Assembly (NCBI RefSeq): GCF_000429605.1
Contig: NZ_KE386925.1
Span: 186,001-250,000, forward strand
DNA: 64,000 bases
Direction of reading: 5' to 3'
Origin: Azonexus hydrophilus DSM 23864
GTDB lineage: Bacteria; Pseudomonadota; Gammaproteobacteria; Burkholderiales; Rhodocyclaceae
Both the position numbers and the translations under genes were made by a program. Numbering within the stretch: the stretch's first letter is position 1; the number at the start of each line of letters is the position of its first letter. Shown here piece after piece: positions 19,276 through 28,376 of the stretch. Below the pieces are notes generated by a model, which saw only the letters and a program-made list of their open reading frames with translations, made no database searches and was not told where the DNA came from.

Positions 19276-20511
19276 TTAGATACGCTTGAACACCAGCGAG
19301 CCGTTGGTTCCGCCGAAACCGAAGTTGTTCTTCAGCGCTACGTCGATCTTCATCGGCCGCGCCTGGTTGGCGCAGTAATCCAGATCGCACTCGGGATCCT
19401 GATTGAAGATGTTGATCGTCGGCGGCGAGATCTGGTGATGGATGGCCAGCACCGTGAACAACGACTCGACCCCGCCGGCACCGCCGAGCAGGTGACCGGT
19501 CATCGACTTGGTCGAATTGACGACGATGGACTTCTGCGCGTCGCCGAAGGCTGCCTTGATCGCATCCGATTCGTTCTTGTCGCCGAGCGGCGTCGACGTA
19601 CCGTGCGCATTGACGTACTGGACGTCGGCCGGCGTCACACCGGCATTCTTCAGCGCATTGACCATCGAACGGCGCGGGCCGTCCATGTTCGGGGCGGTGA
19701 TGTGATAAGCGTCGGCGCTCATGCCGTAGCCGGCCACTTCGGCGTAGATCTTGGCGCCACGGGCCTTGGCGTGTTCGTACTCTTCGAGCACCAGGACACC
19801 GGCGCCCTCGCCCAGCACGAAACCGTCTCTATCCTTGTCCCACGGACGGCTGGCCGTCGCCGGGTCGTCATTGCGGGTGGACAGCGCGCGGGCTGCGCAG
19901 AAACCGCCGAGGCCGAGCGGCGACACGGTCGATTCGGCACCGCCGGCAACCATCACGTCGGCATCGCCGTATTCGATGATGCGTGCGGCTTCGCCGATCG
20001 AGTGCGTACCGGTCGTGCAAGCGGTCACGATGGACAGATTGGGGCCCTTGAAGCCGTACTCGATCGACAGGTTGCCGGAAATCATGTTGATGATCGAACC
20101 GGGAACGAAGAAAGGCGAAACCTTGCGCACGCCGGCGACATTGTATTCGTCCTTGGTGGCTTCGATCAGCGGCAGACCGCCGATACCGGAACCGATGGCG
20201 ACACCGACGCGCTCGGGATCGGCCGCGCCCTCCTGATCCAGGCCGGCGTCACGCACGGCCTGCATGCCCGCAGCCAGGCCGTAATGGATGAAGGTATCCA
20301 TGCGCCGGGCATCCTTGGCGGAAATGTACTGGGTGATGTCGAAATTCTTGACTTCACCGGCAAACTGTACCGGAAAGGTCGAGGTGTCGAAGCGGGTGAT
20401 CGGTGCGATGCCGGAAACGCCGGCAACGATGTTCTTCCAACCTTCTTCGACGCTGTTGCCGACCGGGGAAATCAGGCCCAGGCCGGTGATGACGACTCTA
20501 CGACGTGCCAA
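19276..20511 (-). CDS. fabF: 3-oxoacyl-ACP synthase II (FabF)
   Basis: A 411-residue condensing enzyme for fatty-acid elongation. Active-site Cys165 lies in [10 protein letters not shown]; the two catalytic His lie in [11 protein letters not shown] and in [12 protein letters not shown], and [11 protein letters not shown] is the C-terminal block. I choose a TTG start at 20511: it yields [10 protein letters not shown] as in the family and sits 8 nt after GGAG. A GTG at 20520 would overlap that SD. It follows acpP with a strong hairpin between. Confidence 0.95.
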   Translation of the reverse strand: MARRRVVITGLGLISPVGNSVEEGWKNIVAGVSGIAPITRFDTSTFPVQFAGEVKNFDITQYISAKDARRMDTFIHYGLAAGMQAVRDAGLDQEGAADPERVGVAIGSGIGGLPLIEATKDEYNVAGVRKVSPFFVPGSIINMISGNLSIEYGFKGPNLSIVTACTTGTHSIGEAARIIEYGDADVMVAGGAESTVSPLGLGGFCAARALSTRNDDPATASRPWDKDRDGFVLGEGAGVLVLEEYEHAKARGAKIYAEVAGYGMSADAYHITAPNMDGPRRSMVNALKNAGVTPADVQYVNAHGTSTPLGDKNESDAIKAAFGDAQKSIVVNSTKSMTGHLLGGAGGVESLFTVLAIHHQISPPTINIFNQDPECDLDYCANQARPMKIDVALKNNFGFGGTNGSLVFKRI

Positions 20512-20529
20512 GATATGCACTCCGAAAGC

Positions 20530-20565
20530 AAAAATAGCAAGGCCGGCCTTGGGGGCCGGCCTTGC
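20530..20565 (-). terminator. Hairpin with T-rich tail between acpP and fabF
   Basis: A perfect 12-bp stem, with arms at 20537-20548 and 20554-20565 (GCAAGGCCGGCC and its complement) and a 5-nt loop, is followed on the minus strand by TATTTTTGC. It may terminate or attenuate part of the acpP transcripts so that AcpP is made in excess over FabF, or stabilise the 3' end of an acpP mRNA. Confidence 0.7.
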
Positions 20566-20586
20566 CTGGTTGAAACCGGAATTGGC

Positions 20587-20823
20587 TTACTGCTTGTTGG
20601 CGAGGATGTAATCGACAGCCTGCTGGACGGTCGTGATCTTCTCGGCCTGGTCGTCCGGAATTTCGCATTCGAATTCCTCTTCCAGCGCCATGACCAGCTC
20701 GACGGTGTCCAGCGAATCCGCGCCCAGATCATCGACGAAAGAGGACTCGTTCTTGATGTCCGCTTCGTTCACACCCAGTTGTTCGGCGACGATCTTCTTG
20801 ACGCGCTCTACGATGTTATCCAT
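20587..20823 (-). CDS. acpP: Acyl carrier protein
   Basis: A 78-residue acidic helical protein. Ser37 in [10 protein letters not shown] receives phosphopantetheine from AcpS (7936-8313). Length and sequence are canonical. It lies between fabG and fabF in the usual order and is separated from fabG by 72 nt that contain a possible own promoter, consistent with its high demand. Confidence 0.97.
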   Translation of the reverse strand: MDNIVERVKKIVAEQLGVNEADIKNESSFVDDLGADSLDTVELVMALEEEFECEIPDDQAEKITTVQQAVDYILANKQ

Positions 20824-20866
20824 TCGAAAAACTCCTTCCCCTCGGGGTACGAAAAAAAACGTGTTG

Positions 20867-20896
20867 ATTCTACCAAAAGCCGGGACTTGGTGTAAT
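20867..20896 (-). promoter_or_regulatory. Possible acpP promoter
   Basis: On the minus strand TAGAAT (20867-20872, 5/6 to consensus) lies in the fabG-acpP gap. ATTACA (20891-20896) 18 nt upstream is a 4/6 -35 candidate. An A8/T8 run and a CCCC-GA-GGGG hairpin precede the acpP SD (AAGGAG). Confidence 0.35.
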
Positions 20897-21636
20897 CAAT
20901 CCATGAACATGCCGCCATTCACATGCACGGTAGTACCCGTGACATACGAGGCAGCGGGAGAAACCAGGAAGCCGACCGCACCGGCGACGTCTTCAGGTGT
21001 GCCGGCACGAGCCAGCGGAATCGAGGCCAGCATAGCGGCCTTTTGTTCTTCGGTCAGCGCATGCGTCATGTCGGTGGCGATGAAGCCCGGCGCGACGCAA
21101 TTGACCGTGATGTTGCGGCTGCCCAGTTCGCGCGCCAGCGACCGGGAGAGACCGGCGACGCCGGCCTTGGCAGCGCAGTAATTGGCCTGGCCGGCGTTGC
21201 CGGAATAGCCGACCACCGACGAAATATTGACGATGCGGCCGAAGCGCGCCTTCATCATGCCGCGCATGACGCCGCGCGACAGACGGAAAACCGCCTTCAG
21301 GTTGGTGTCGATGACCGCATCCCACTCGTCGTCGCCCATGCGCATGGTCAGGTTATCGCGGGTGATGCCGGCGTTATTGACGAGCACTGTGATGGCGCCG
21401 AATTCCTTGGCGACCTCGGCGAGCACGGCGTCGGTCTGCGCGTTGTCGGTAACGTTGAGGACGACACCACGACCCTTGATGCCCGCTTCGGCGAGATAGG
21501 CCGAAATCTGCCCGGCACCGGCTTCGCTGGTCGCCGTACCGATCACGGTGGCACCCTGGCGGCCGAGTTCGAGGGCGATGGCGCGGCCGATACCGCGGGT
21601 GGCGCCGGTGACCAGCGCAATCTTGTCGTTGAGCAT
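20896..21636 (-). CDS. fabG: 3-oxoacyl-ACP reductase FabG
   Basis: A 246-residue short-chain dehydrogenase that reduces 3-ketoacyl-ACP with NADPH. The cofactor loop is TGATRGIGRAIA (10-21), NNAG is at 87-90, and the catalytic triad is S140, Y153 and K157 (YCAAK). Length is canonical. It follows fabD with a 3-nt gap in the fatty-acid operon. Confidence 0.97.
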   Translation of the reverse strand: MLNDKIALVTGATRGIGRAIALELGRQGATVIGTATSEAGAGQISAYLAEAGIKGRGVVLNVTDNAQTDAVLAEVAKEFGAITVLVNNAGITRDNLTMRMGDDEWDAVIDTNLKAVFRLSRGVMRGMMKARFGRIVNISSVVGYSGNAGQANYCAAKAGVAGLSRSLARELGSRNITVNCVAPGFIATDMTHALTEEQKAAMLASIPLARAGTPEDVAGAVGFLVSPAASYVTGTTVHVNGGMFMD

Positions 21637-21639
21637 CGC

Positions 21640-22566
21640 TTACTCCAGGCCGAGATTGGCTTCGATGGCCGCCGCATCAGCCAGGGCAACCCCGGCAACA
21701 CCGTCGGCACAACGCTTGGTCAGACCGGCCAGGACCTTGCCCGGACCGCATTCGGCCACGGTCGTCACGCCGATAGCGGCCATTTTCTGGACCGTCTCGA
21801 CCCAGCGCACCGGATTGTAGGCCTGGCGCACCAGCGCATCCTTGATCCGGGCCGGATCGTTTTCGATCGCCACGTCGACGTTGTTGATTACCGGAATCTT
21901 CGGCGCCTGCAGCGTCAGCTCGGCCAGACGCGCAGCCAGTTTGTCAGCAGCCGGGCGGATCAGCGAGGAATGGAACGGTGCCGACACCGGCAGCGCCTTG
22001 GCCATCTTGGCACCGCGCGCCTTGCAGGCGTCCATGGCGCGTTCGACGGCGCCCTTGTGGCCGGCGATCACGGTCTGGCCGTTGGCGTTGAAATTGACCG
22101 GCTCGACGATCTCGCCCTGCGCCGCTTCGGCACAGGCGGCAACGATGCCGGCGTTATCCAGACCGAGCACGGCGGCCATGGCGCCGGTGCCGAGCGGCAC
22201 GGCTTCCTGCATGGCAGCGGCGCGCAGGCGGACCAGCGGTACCGCGTCCTTGAACTCGATGACGCCGGCAGCAACCAGCGCCGAATACTCACCCAGGCTG
22301 TGGCCGGCGACGACGGCCGGCATCTTGCCGCCCTTCTCGCACCACAGGCGCCAGGCGGCGATACCGGCGGTGAGCATGACCGGTTGGGTATTGACGGTCT
22401 GGGTCAGGACTTCGGTCGGACCGTCAGCGACCATCGCCCACAGGTCGTCGCCAAGCGCGGCAGACGCTTCGTCAAAGGTGGCGCGAACCACGGCGGCATC
22501 GCCGTAAGCGGCCATCATGCCAACGCTCTGCGAGCCCTGGCCGGGAAATACGAAGGCAAAAGACAT
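21640..22566 (-). CDS. fabD: Malonyl-CoA:ACP transacylase FabD
   Basis: A 308-residue acyltransferase that charges ACP with malonate. The nucleophile Ser90 lies in GHSLGEYSALVAAG, and FVFPGQGSQSVGM is the N-terminal signature. The conserved His is in the SAPFHSSLIRPA region. Start ATG 22566 is preceded by AGGAGA at 8 nt; a TTG one codon upstream is less likely. It lies between fabH and fabG. Confidence 0.96.
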   Translation of the reverse strand: MSFAFVFPGQGSQSVGMMAAYGDAAVVRATFDEASAALGDDLWAMVADGPTEVLTQTVNTQPVMLTAGIAAWRLWCEKGGKMPAVVAGHSLGEYSALVAAGVIEFKDAVPLVRLRAAAMQEAVPLGTGAMAAVLGLDNAGIVAACAEAAQGEIVEPVNFNANGQTVIAGHKGAVERAMDACKARGAKMAKALPVSAPFHSSLIRPAADKLAARLAELTLQAPKIPVINNVDVAIENDPARIKDALVRQAYNPVRWVETVQKMAAIGVTTVAECGPGKVLAGLTKRCADGVAGVALADAAAIEANLGLE

Positions 22567-22583
22567 CAATCAGTCTCCTGTTA

Positions 22584-23543
22584 TCAGAATTCGAGCAGGG
22601 CTGCGCCCCAGGTGAAACCGCCACCAACCCCCTCGACCAGGACTTTCTGGCCGCGCTGGATGCGTCCATCGCGAACGGCTTCGTCCAGCGCCAGCGGCAC
22701 CGATGCGGCCGAGGTATTGCCATGACGATCGACGGAAACGATCACTTTCTCACGGGGCACGCCAAGCTTCTTGCCGGTCGCTTCAATGATGCGGATATTG
22801 GCCTGATGAGGAATCAGCCAGTCAAGGTCAGCGGTCGAGATACCGGCCTTGGCGCAGACTTCCTCGGCGATGTCGGCAAGCACGCGCACGGCGAATTTGA
22901 ATACCGCCTGACCGTCCATGCGCAGGAAGGGATCACCGGTGACCTGACCCGAACAGACCTGGCCAGGCACGTTGAGGATACCGAACTGGCTGCCGTCGGC
23001 ATGCATCGCCGTGGCCATGATACCCGGGGTCTCCGAGGCTTCAAGGACCACCGCGCCGGCACCGTCGCCGAACAGCACGCAGGTGCCACGATCGTTCCAG
23101 TCGAGGATGCGCGAAAACACTTCGGCGCCGATGACCAGCGCCTTCTTGTGCGAGCCGGAAACAATGAATTTCTCGGCAATGCCCAGGGCATAGGTAAAAC
23201 CGGCACAAACGGCCTGTACGTCAAAGGCGGCAGCGCCCTTGTTACCGAGCTTGCCCTGAATGATGCAGGCAGTGCTGGGGAAGATGAAGTCCGGGGTCGA
23301 CGTGGCAACAACGATCAAGTCGAGGTCGGCTGCAGCGACACCGGCCATCTCCAGAGCCCGCTGGGCGGCGATCAGGCCGAGTTCGCTCGAGGTCGTGCCG
23401 GCTTCGGCCAGATGACGGCTGCGGATACCGGTGCGCGTGACGATCCACTCGTCGTTGGTATCGATACCGCGCGCCGCCAGGTCATCGTTGCTGACGGGTT
23501 TGCCCGGCAGGTAGCTGCCGGTGCCGATCACGCGTGCGTACAT
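22584..23543 (-). CDS. fabH: 3-oxoacyl-ACP synthase III (FabH)
   Basis: A 319-residue initiating condensing enzyme that joins acetyl-CoA and malonyl-ACP. Active-site Cys113 lies in [11 protein letters not shown]. The catalytic His is in [10 protein letters not shown] and the Asn in [14 protein letters not shown]. The start codon abuts the plsX stop directly with no gap. Length matches the family. Confidence 0.97.
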   Translation of the reverse strand: MYARVIGTGSYLPGKPVSNDDLAARGIDTNDEWIVTRTGIRSRHLAEAGTTSSELGLIAAQRALEMAGVAAADLDLIVVATSTPDFIFPSTACIIQGKLGNKGAAAFDVQAVCAGFTYALGIAEKFIVSGSHKKALVIGAEVFSRILDWNDRGTCVLFGDGAGAVVLEASETPGIMATAMHADGSQFGILNVPGQVCSGQVTGDPFLRMDGQAVFKFAVRVLADIAEEVCAKAGISTADLDWLIPHQANIRIIEATGKKLGVPREKVIVSVDRHGNTSAASVPLALDEAVRDGRIQRGQKVLVEGVGGGFTWGAALLEF

Positions 23544-24572
23544 TCAGACTGTCTCCACAGCAGCGGACGAAGCCGCATTGGTTAGTGCCAGGCGCTCGGT
23601 GATCCGCTCCAGGACACGGTTTTCCGCCGCGTCGTAGGCCCGGGCAATGGCGGTGCCGAACGACAATTCGTCGGCCGAGCCGTGGCTCTTCACCGAAATT
23701 CCCTTGAGGCCGAGCAGGATCGCACCGTTGTAACGGCGATGGTCGAAGCGCTTCTTGAAATTATTGAGCACCGAAATGGCGATCAGGGCCGCGATCTTGG
23801 TCAGCCAGCTACGCTTGAACTCGCTGCGCAACGACGATGCCAGCATCTGCGCCAGCCCCTCGGAAGTCTTCAGGGCGACGTTACCGACAAAACCATCGCA
23901 CACAATGACATCGGCTTCGCCCTTGTAGATCCCGTCGCCTTCGACGTTACCGACGAAATTCAGACCGGAATTGCGCAGCAGGTCGGCGGCAGCCTTGACC
24001 ACCTCGTTACCCTTGATCTCTTCCTCGCCGATATTGAGGATGCCGACTGTCGGCCGTTCCTTGTGCTCCATGGCGGCGACCAGCATGGCGCCCATGATGC
24101 CGAACTGCAGCAGGTGCTCCGGTTCGCAATCGACGTTGGCACCGAGGTCGAGCATGTGCGTGTGGCCGTTGATCGTCGGCAGCGGCGCACAGATCGCCGG
24201 CCGGTCGATACCGGGCAGCATCTTGAGGACGAAGCGCGAGATCGCCATCAGTGCGCCGGTGTTTCCGGCTGAAACGCAGGCGTCAGCCTCGCCGGACTTG
24301 ACGAGATTGATGGCCACGCGCATCGAAGAATCCTTCTTGTTGCGCAAGGCGAGCGCCGGCGATTCGTCCATGCCGACCACTTCGGTCGCATTGACGATGC
24401 GCAGGCGTGAATCATCGGCCGTAGTGCCGAGCAGCGGACGCAAAACCTCCTCCTGACCAACCAGGACGAGATGAGCCGCCGGATGTTCTGCAAGAAAACG
24501 GATAGCCGCGGGCACCGTCACCGACGGTCCGTGGTCACCCCCCATGCAATCAATGGCGATGCGGGTTGTCAT
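23544..24572 (-). CDS. plsX: Phosphate acyltransferase PlsX
   Basis: A 342-residue enzyme that makes acyl-phosphate from acyl-ACP for phospholipid synthesis. [19 protein letters not shown] and the [11 protein letters not shown] block are diagnostic. The ATG is preceded by a T-rich sequence (CTTTTGCC) with no recognisable SD, immediately after a terminator-like hairpin (24585-24613), so its translation or expression may be limited relative to rpmF. fabH follows without a gap. Confidence 0.95.
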   Translation of the reverse strand: MTTRIAIDCMGGDHGPSVTVPAAIRFLAEHPAAHLVLVGQEEVLRPLLGTTADDSRLRIVNATEVVGMDESPALALRNKKDSSMRVAINLVKSGEADACVSAGNTGALMAISRFVLKMLPGIDRPAICAPLPTINGHTHMLDLGANVDCEPEHLLQFGIMGAMLVAAMEHKERPTVGILNIGEEEIKGNEVVKAAADLLRNSGLNFVGNVEGDGIYKGEADVIVCDGFVGNVALKTSEGLAQMLASSLRSEFKRSWLTKIAALIAISVLNNFKKRFDHRRYNGAILLGLKGISVKSHGSADELSFGTAIARAYDAAENRVLERITERLALTNAASSAAVETV

Positions 24573-24613
24573 GGCAAAAGAAAAGGCAGGCGCTCCCGAA
24601 AGAGCCGCCTGCC
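24573..24613 (-). terminator. Terminator-like hairpin between rpmF and plsX
   Basis: Arms 24585-24595 and 24602-24613 form a long GC stem with one bulged base and a 6-nt loop, followed on the minus strand by TTTTCTTTTGC running into the plsX start. It could terminate most rpmF transcripts, leaving partial read-through into the fab genes. Confidence 0.7.
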
Positions 24614-24626
24614 CTTCAATGAACGA

Positions 24627-24806
24627 TTACTCGCCCTTGGCCTTGAGGACCTTCTTGCCGCGGTAGAAACCGCTCGGGGAGATGTGGTGACGCAGGTGCG
24701 TTTCACCGGTGGTGGACTCGACGGCCAGCGGGGGCGCGGTCAGGAAATCATGGGCACGGTGCATGCCACGCTTCGACGGGGACTTCTTGTTCTGTTGAAC
24801 GGCCAT
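24627..24806 (-). CDS. rpmF: 50S ribosomal protein bL32
   Basis: A 59-residue basic protein beginning [20 protein letters not shown] with a [21 protein letters not shown]-terminal part. This is the bL32 pattern without the zinc Cys residues found in some bacteria. It lies between yceD and plsX, the conserved order. The terminator-like hairpin after it probably decouples its high expression from the lipid genes. Confidence 0.95.
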   Translation of the reverse strand: MAVQQNKKSPSKRGMHRAHDFLTAPPLAVESTTGETHLRHHISPSGFYRGKKVLKAKGE

Positions 24807-24827
24807 TTTGTGTTACTCCAAAAAAAA

Positions 24828-25316
24828 TCAGTTCGGCTTGCCTTTGAGCCCGGCCAGTGCAGCAAACGGGTTGACCCGCTCACCGGCACCAGACGCGCCA
24901 GGCAAACCACATCCATCATGTCGCGGCGCAACCGGCAGGGACAACAGAATTTCGTCCTCGACCAGCTCCGCCACATCCAGTTCCTTTTCCACCGGCAGAA
25001 AATCCCGGCTGTCGTCTTCCAGTTCGTCTTGCGACACGTCGGCGTTGGCCGGAATGACTTCCAGCAGACGATCGACGTCCAGCGCGAAATCGATGGCATC
25101 CAGGCAGCGCTGACAAGCCAGCGGAATGCATCCGCTCACCGTCAGGCGCAGCAAGGGTTCGCCACGTTTACCCCTGAAACCTTCGAGATGCCAGGAAACC
25201 TCCCCGGACACTTCGGCCAGCAGATCATGCAGGCGTTCCATTGCCGAAACCGCCAGCGTTCCTTGCAGAACACGCGCATCCCGGGCAAAGGCGAAGGCAT
25301 CATTGATTCTTTTCAA
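24828..25316 (-). CDS. yceD: YceD-family protein (DUF177)
   Basis: A protein of about 162 residues. YceD proteins accompany rpmF in most bacteria and are linked to 23S rRNA or ribosome assembly. The conserved [17 protein letters not shown] pair of Cys (CQRC) and the acidic [19 protein letters not shown] stretch identify the family. The start is uncertain: the frame stays open to 25379, but a strong promoter (25345-25373) lies in that extension. I therefore use the TTG at 25316 ([15 protein letters not shown]); it lacks a clear SD. Confidence 0.82.
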   Translation of the reverse strand: MKRINDAFAFARDARVLQGTLAVSAMERLHDLLAEVSGEVSWHLEGFRGKRGEPLLRLTVSGCIPLACQRCLDAIDFALDVDRLLEVIPANADVSQDELEDDSRDFLPVEKELDVAELVEDEILLSLPVAPRHDGCGLPGASGAGERVNPFAALAGLKGKPN

Positions 25317-25344
25317 GCTGAATCTGTTGCGACTTAAACGGCGG

Positions 25345-25373
25345 ATGATATTATTTTTGGCTCGCCAAGTCAA
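25345..25373 (-). promoter_or_regulatory. Sigma70-type promoter of the yceD-rpmF-plsX-fab operon
   Basis: On the minus strand TTGACT (25368-25373, 5/6) and TATCAT (25345-25350, 5/6) are separated by exactly 17 nt in an AT-rich gap between yceD and maf. Transcription would begin near 25338. Confidence 0.75.
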
Positions 25374-25431
25374 AGACAAAGTGCTGCATCAACAAATCGA
25401 CGCAAGGCTTTGTTGCACAAAAACTTTCAAG

Positions 25432-26010
25432 ATGAAAAACCTCGTACTCGCTTCAACCTCGCCGTACCGGCGCGAACTGCTGGCCCGCCTCGGCCTGCCC
25501 TTCAGCGTTGCCAACCCCCAGACCGACGAATCCGCCCTCCCCGGCGAAGCCCCCGAGGCGCTGGCCCTGCGCCTGTCCGCCGCCAAGGCCAGAGCCGTTG
25601 CCGAGCAATACCCCGATGCACTGATCATCGGCAGCGACCAGGTCGCCACGGTTGATGGTCGCATCTACGGCAAACCCGGCAATCACGAACGTGCCATTGC
25701 CCAGTTGCGTGAATTGTCGGGCAAGACCGTCAATTTCTTCACCGGCCTGTGCCTGTACAACGCCAGCACCGGCGTCAGCCAGGTGCGCGGCGTACCGACG
25801 CTGGTCACCTTCCGGACGCTGACCGACAGCGAGATCGACAACTACCTGCAACGCGAACCGGCCTACAACTGTGCCGGCTCAGCCAAATCGGAAGGCCTGG
25901 GCATCGCCCTGCTCGCCGGCATGCAGGGCGACGACCCGAATGCACTCGTCGGCCTGCCGCTGATCGCCCTGTGTGACATGTTGCGCAATCAGGGCGTGGC
26001 AATCCTCTGA
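25432..26010 (+). CDS. maf: Maf-family nucleotide pyrophosphatase (YceF-like)
   Basis: A 192-residue protein. [19 protein letters not shown], the DES motif (residues 31-33) and [12 protein letters not shown] are Maf signatures. The YceF subfamily hydrolyses m7GTP, and the [14 protein letters not shown] and [14 protein letters not shown] stretches match YceF more than YhdE. It is divergent from yceD, as in E. coli. The stop overlaps the next start by one base (TGATG). Confidence 0.93.
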   Translation: MKNLVLASTSPYRRELLARLGLPFSVANPQTDESALPGEAPEALALRLSAAKARAVAEQYPDALIIGSDQVATVDGRIYGKPGNHERAIAQLRELSGKTVNFFTGLCLYNASTGVSQVRGVPTLVTFRTLTDSEIDNYLQREPAYNCAGSAKSEGLGIALLAGMQGDDPNALVGLPLIALCDMLRNQGVAIL

Positions 26011-26717
26011 TGGCCGGCACCCTCTACCTGATTCCCGTCCCGCTCGGCCCATCGGCGCCGCCGGACAGCCTGCACCCTGGCGTTCTGGCCACCGTCCGGC
26101 CACTACGTCATTTCGTCGTTGAACAGGCGAAAAGCGCCCGCGCCTTCCTCAAGGCGGCCGGCACCGACCTGCCCTTGCAGGAACTGCAACTGGAAGAACT
26201 CAACGAACACAGCCGGCCGGATGCCATCGATCACCTGCTGGCGCCGCTGCGCGCCGGTCACGACGTCGGCTTGCTGTCGGAAGCCGGTTGCCCGGCGGTC
26301 GCCGACCCGGGTGCCGATCTGGTCGCCCTGGCCCAGCGCGAGAACATCCGCGTCGTGCCGCTGATCGGCCCGTCGTCGCTGCTGCTGGCCCTGATGGCCT
26401 CCGGCCTCAACGGCCAGCGTTTTGCCTTTCAGGGCTACCTGCCGGCCAAGGACATCGATCGCAGCAAGACCCTGCGCGAACTCGAAGCCGAATCGCGCAA
26501 GCGCCGACAGACCCAGTTGTTCATCGAAACACCGTACCGCAACCGGGCAATGTTCGACGCCATTCTGCAGGCCTGCCAGGGAACGACCCGATTGTGTGTC
26601 GCCACCGACCTGACCCTGCCCGGCGAATTCATCCGCACCCTGACCGTTGCCCAGTGGAAAAAACAAACGCCGCCCGAAATCGAGCGGCGTCCGACGGTTT
26701 TCCTGCTGCTGGCCTGA
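26010..26717 (+). CDS. Tetrapyrrole-methylase-fold SAM methyltransferase (RsmI-like paralogue)
   Basis: A 235-residue protein resembling RsmI in fold: LYLIPVPLG at the N-terminus, LLSEAGCPAVADPGADLVALA as the counterpart of the RsmI SDAGTP loop, and IGPSSLLLALMASGL. It is shorter than RsmI and lacks the RsmI C-terminal domain, so it is probably a separate family whose target is unknown. It is translationally coupled to maf. The gene converges on sppA; a small GCCTGA/TCAGGC dyad covers the two stop codons. Confidence 0.8.
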   Translation: MAGTLYLIPVPLGPSAPPDSLHPGVLATVRPLRHFVVEQAKSARAFLKAAGTDLPLQELQLEELNEHSRPDAIDHLLAPLRAGHDVGLLSEAGCPAVADPGADLVALAQRENIRVVPLIGPSSLLLALMASGLNGQRFAFQGYLPAKDIDRSKTLRELEAESRKRRQTQLFIETPYRNRAMFDAILQACQGTTRLCVATDLTLPGEFIRTLTVAQWKKQTPPEIERRPTVFLLLA

Positions 26718-27680
26718 TCAGTTCAGGCGAAAATCACCGGCACTGCTGGAAAAACCACGCCAGAAGCTGTCGACCGCACCGGCGCCAAGCCGTTTGGCAA
26801 AGCGCTCGGCGAGGTTTTCCTTGACCGAGTAATCAAGCACGTCCTCGACCTTGACCACGTCGCGAGCGACTGATTCAACCGTACCGAAACCATCGGCCAG
26901 CCCCAACTGGATACTTTGCGCACCGGTCCACATCAAGCCGGAAAATATCTCCGGGTTGTCCTTCAGGCGCTCGCCACGCCCCTTCTTGACCACCTCGATG
27001 AACTGGGCGTGGATATCGGCCAACAAGGTCCGGGCATGCGCCCGCTGGGTTTCGTCCTGCGGCGAGAAAGGATCGAGGAAACCCTTGTTTTCACCGGCGG
27101 TCAGCAGGCGCCGTTCGACGCCCAGCTTTTCCATCGTGCCGGTGAAACCGAAACCGTCCATCAGCACGCCGATCGAACCGACCACACTGGCCTTGTCAAC
27201 ATAGATCTGGTCAGCGGCAGCGGCTACGTAGTAGCCGCCGGAAGCACAGACATCCTCGACCACGGCATAGAGCGGCTTGTCGGGATACTTGGCCCGCAGC
27301 CGCCGGATTTCGTCGTTGACGATACCGGCCTGCACCGGGCTGCCGCCCGGACTGTTGATGCGTAGCACCACGGCCTGCGAATTCGGGGCGTCAAATGCCG
27401 AGTTCAGTGCCGACACCAAGCTGTCGGCACTGGCTTCACCCTTGGCGGCAATGACACCACGCAGCTCGACCATCGCGACATGCCTGTCGGCCACCTTGCT
27501 GCTATCCCATTCGATCAGGGCAAACAGGATGAAGGCAAGGTAGCCAAAGCCCAGCAGCTTGAAGAAGATGCCCCAGCGACGCCGCGCGCGCTGTTCGCTG
27601 AGTGTGGCAAAAGCCAGCTTTTCCAGGGTTTTTCTCTCCCAGGCGGGATCGTTGTCTGAGCGTTGGGGATTGAGGTCCAT
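26718..27680 (-). CDS. sppA: S49 signal-peptide peptidase-like protease (SppA, short form)
   Basis: A 320-residue membrane protease with one N-terminal helix (about 37-56) and a single ClpP-like domain. Ser147 lies in CASGGYYVA, and Lys199 in AGENKGF fits the Ser/Lys dyad. This is the short SppA type found in Gram-positives and many betaproteobacteria, about half the length of E. coli SppA. It degrades cleaved signal peptides in the membrane. It is the last gene of a minus-strand run from rluC. Confidence 0.9.
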   Translation of the reverse strand: MDLNPQRSDNDPAWERKTLEKLAFATLSEQRARRRWGIFFKLLGFGYLAFILFALIEWDSSKVADRHVAMVELRGVIAAKGEASADSLVSALNSAFDAPNSQAVVLRINSPGGSPVQAGIVNDEIRRLRAKYPDKPLYAVVEDVCASGGYYVAAAADQIYVDKASVVGSIGVLMDGFGFTGTMEKLGVERRLLTAGENKGFLDPFSPQDETQRAHARTLLADIHAQFIEVVKKGRGERLKDNPEIFSGLMWTGAQSIQLGLADGFGTVESVARDVVKVEDVLDYSVKENLAERFAKRLGAGAVDSFWRGFSSSAGDFRLN

Positions 27681-27725
27681 CTAGTTCTTTCTGGGGGAAG
27701 ATTTCACCGGTCAAGTATAGCCTGC

Positions 27726-28376
27726 TCAGGCATTGGACATCAGCCAGGCGTCGAGTTCAGCGACGTCGTGCAGACAGGCCAGCGGCGCATGCTCAAGCAG
27801 GTGATCGTGCGGATGGGCGCCGTAGGTGACGGCCAGCGCATCGACGCCGGCATTGCTGGCCATCAACAGGTCGTGCGAAGTATCGCCGATCATCACGGTG
27901 GCAGAGCTGGTCACGCCGAATTCGGCCATCAGTTCCTCAAGCATCTGCGGGTGCGGTTTGGAGTGACATTCGTCGGCGCAGCGCGAGGCCGAGAAGAAAG
28001 GCCGCAAACCGGAGTGGTCGAGCGCCCGTTCAAGCCCCAGCCGGCTCTTGCCGGTAGCGACCGCCAGGATGTGTCCGGCCGCGTGCAGGCGCGCCAGCAT
28101 TGCCGGCACCCCGTCGAACAGGGTCAGCGCATGATCGCCGGAGAGATAGTGGAAGCGGTAGCGGTCGACCATCGCCTGATAGTTTTCTGGCGCCAGATCG
28201 GGGACCGCGTGGCGCATCGCATCAGCCAGACCGAGTCCGATGACGTGGCTGGCCCGGGCATTGTCCGGCACCGGCAGGTCGAGATCGCGGCAGGCGGCCT
28301 GGATGGCCCTGACGATGGCGCCAGCGGAATCGAGCAGCGTCCCGTCCCAGTCGAAAACCACGAGTTCGTATTTCAT
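27726..28376 (-). CDS. HAD-family phosphatase (Gph/PGPase-like)
   Basis: A 216-residue HAD hydrolase. Motif I is FDWDGTLLDS (nucleophile D9, acid D11), motif II is VATGKS, and motifs III/IV are KPHPQML and MIGDTSHDLLMA. The helical cap (about 16-85) places it in subfamily IA with phosphoglycolate phosphatases and beta-phosphoglucomutases; the substrate is not assignable. The start ATG overlaps the rluC stop as ATGA, a pairing common in betaproteobacteria. Confidence 0.9.
   Translation of the reverse strand: MKYELVVFDWDGTLLDSAGAIVRAIQAACRDLDLPVPDNARASHVIGLGLADAMRHAVPDLAPENYQAMVDRYRFHYLSGDHALTLFDGVPAMLARLHAAGHILAVATGKSRLGLERALDHSGLRPFFSASRCADECHSKPHPQMLEELMAEFGVTSSATVMIGDTSHDLLMASNAGVDALAVTYGAHPHDHLLEHAPLACLHDVAELDAWLMSNA

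Noticed and set aside
26712..26728. GCCTGA/TCAGGC dyad between the RsmI-like gene and sppA as a terminator
   Set aside because: The stem is only 6 bp, lies over both stop codons and lacks a T-tract on either strand.
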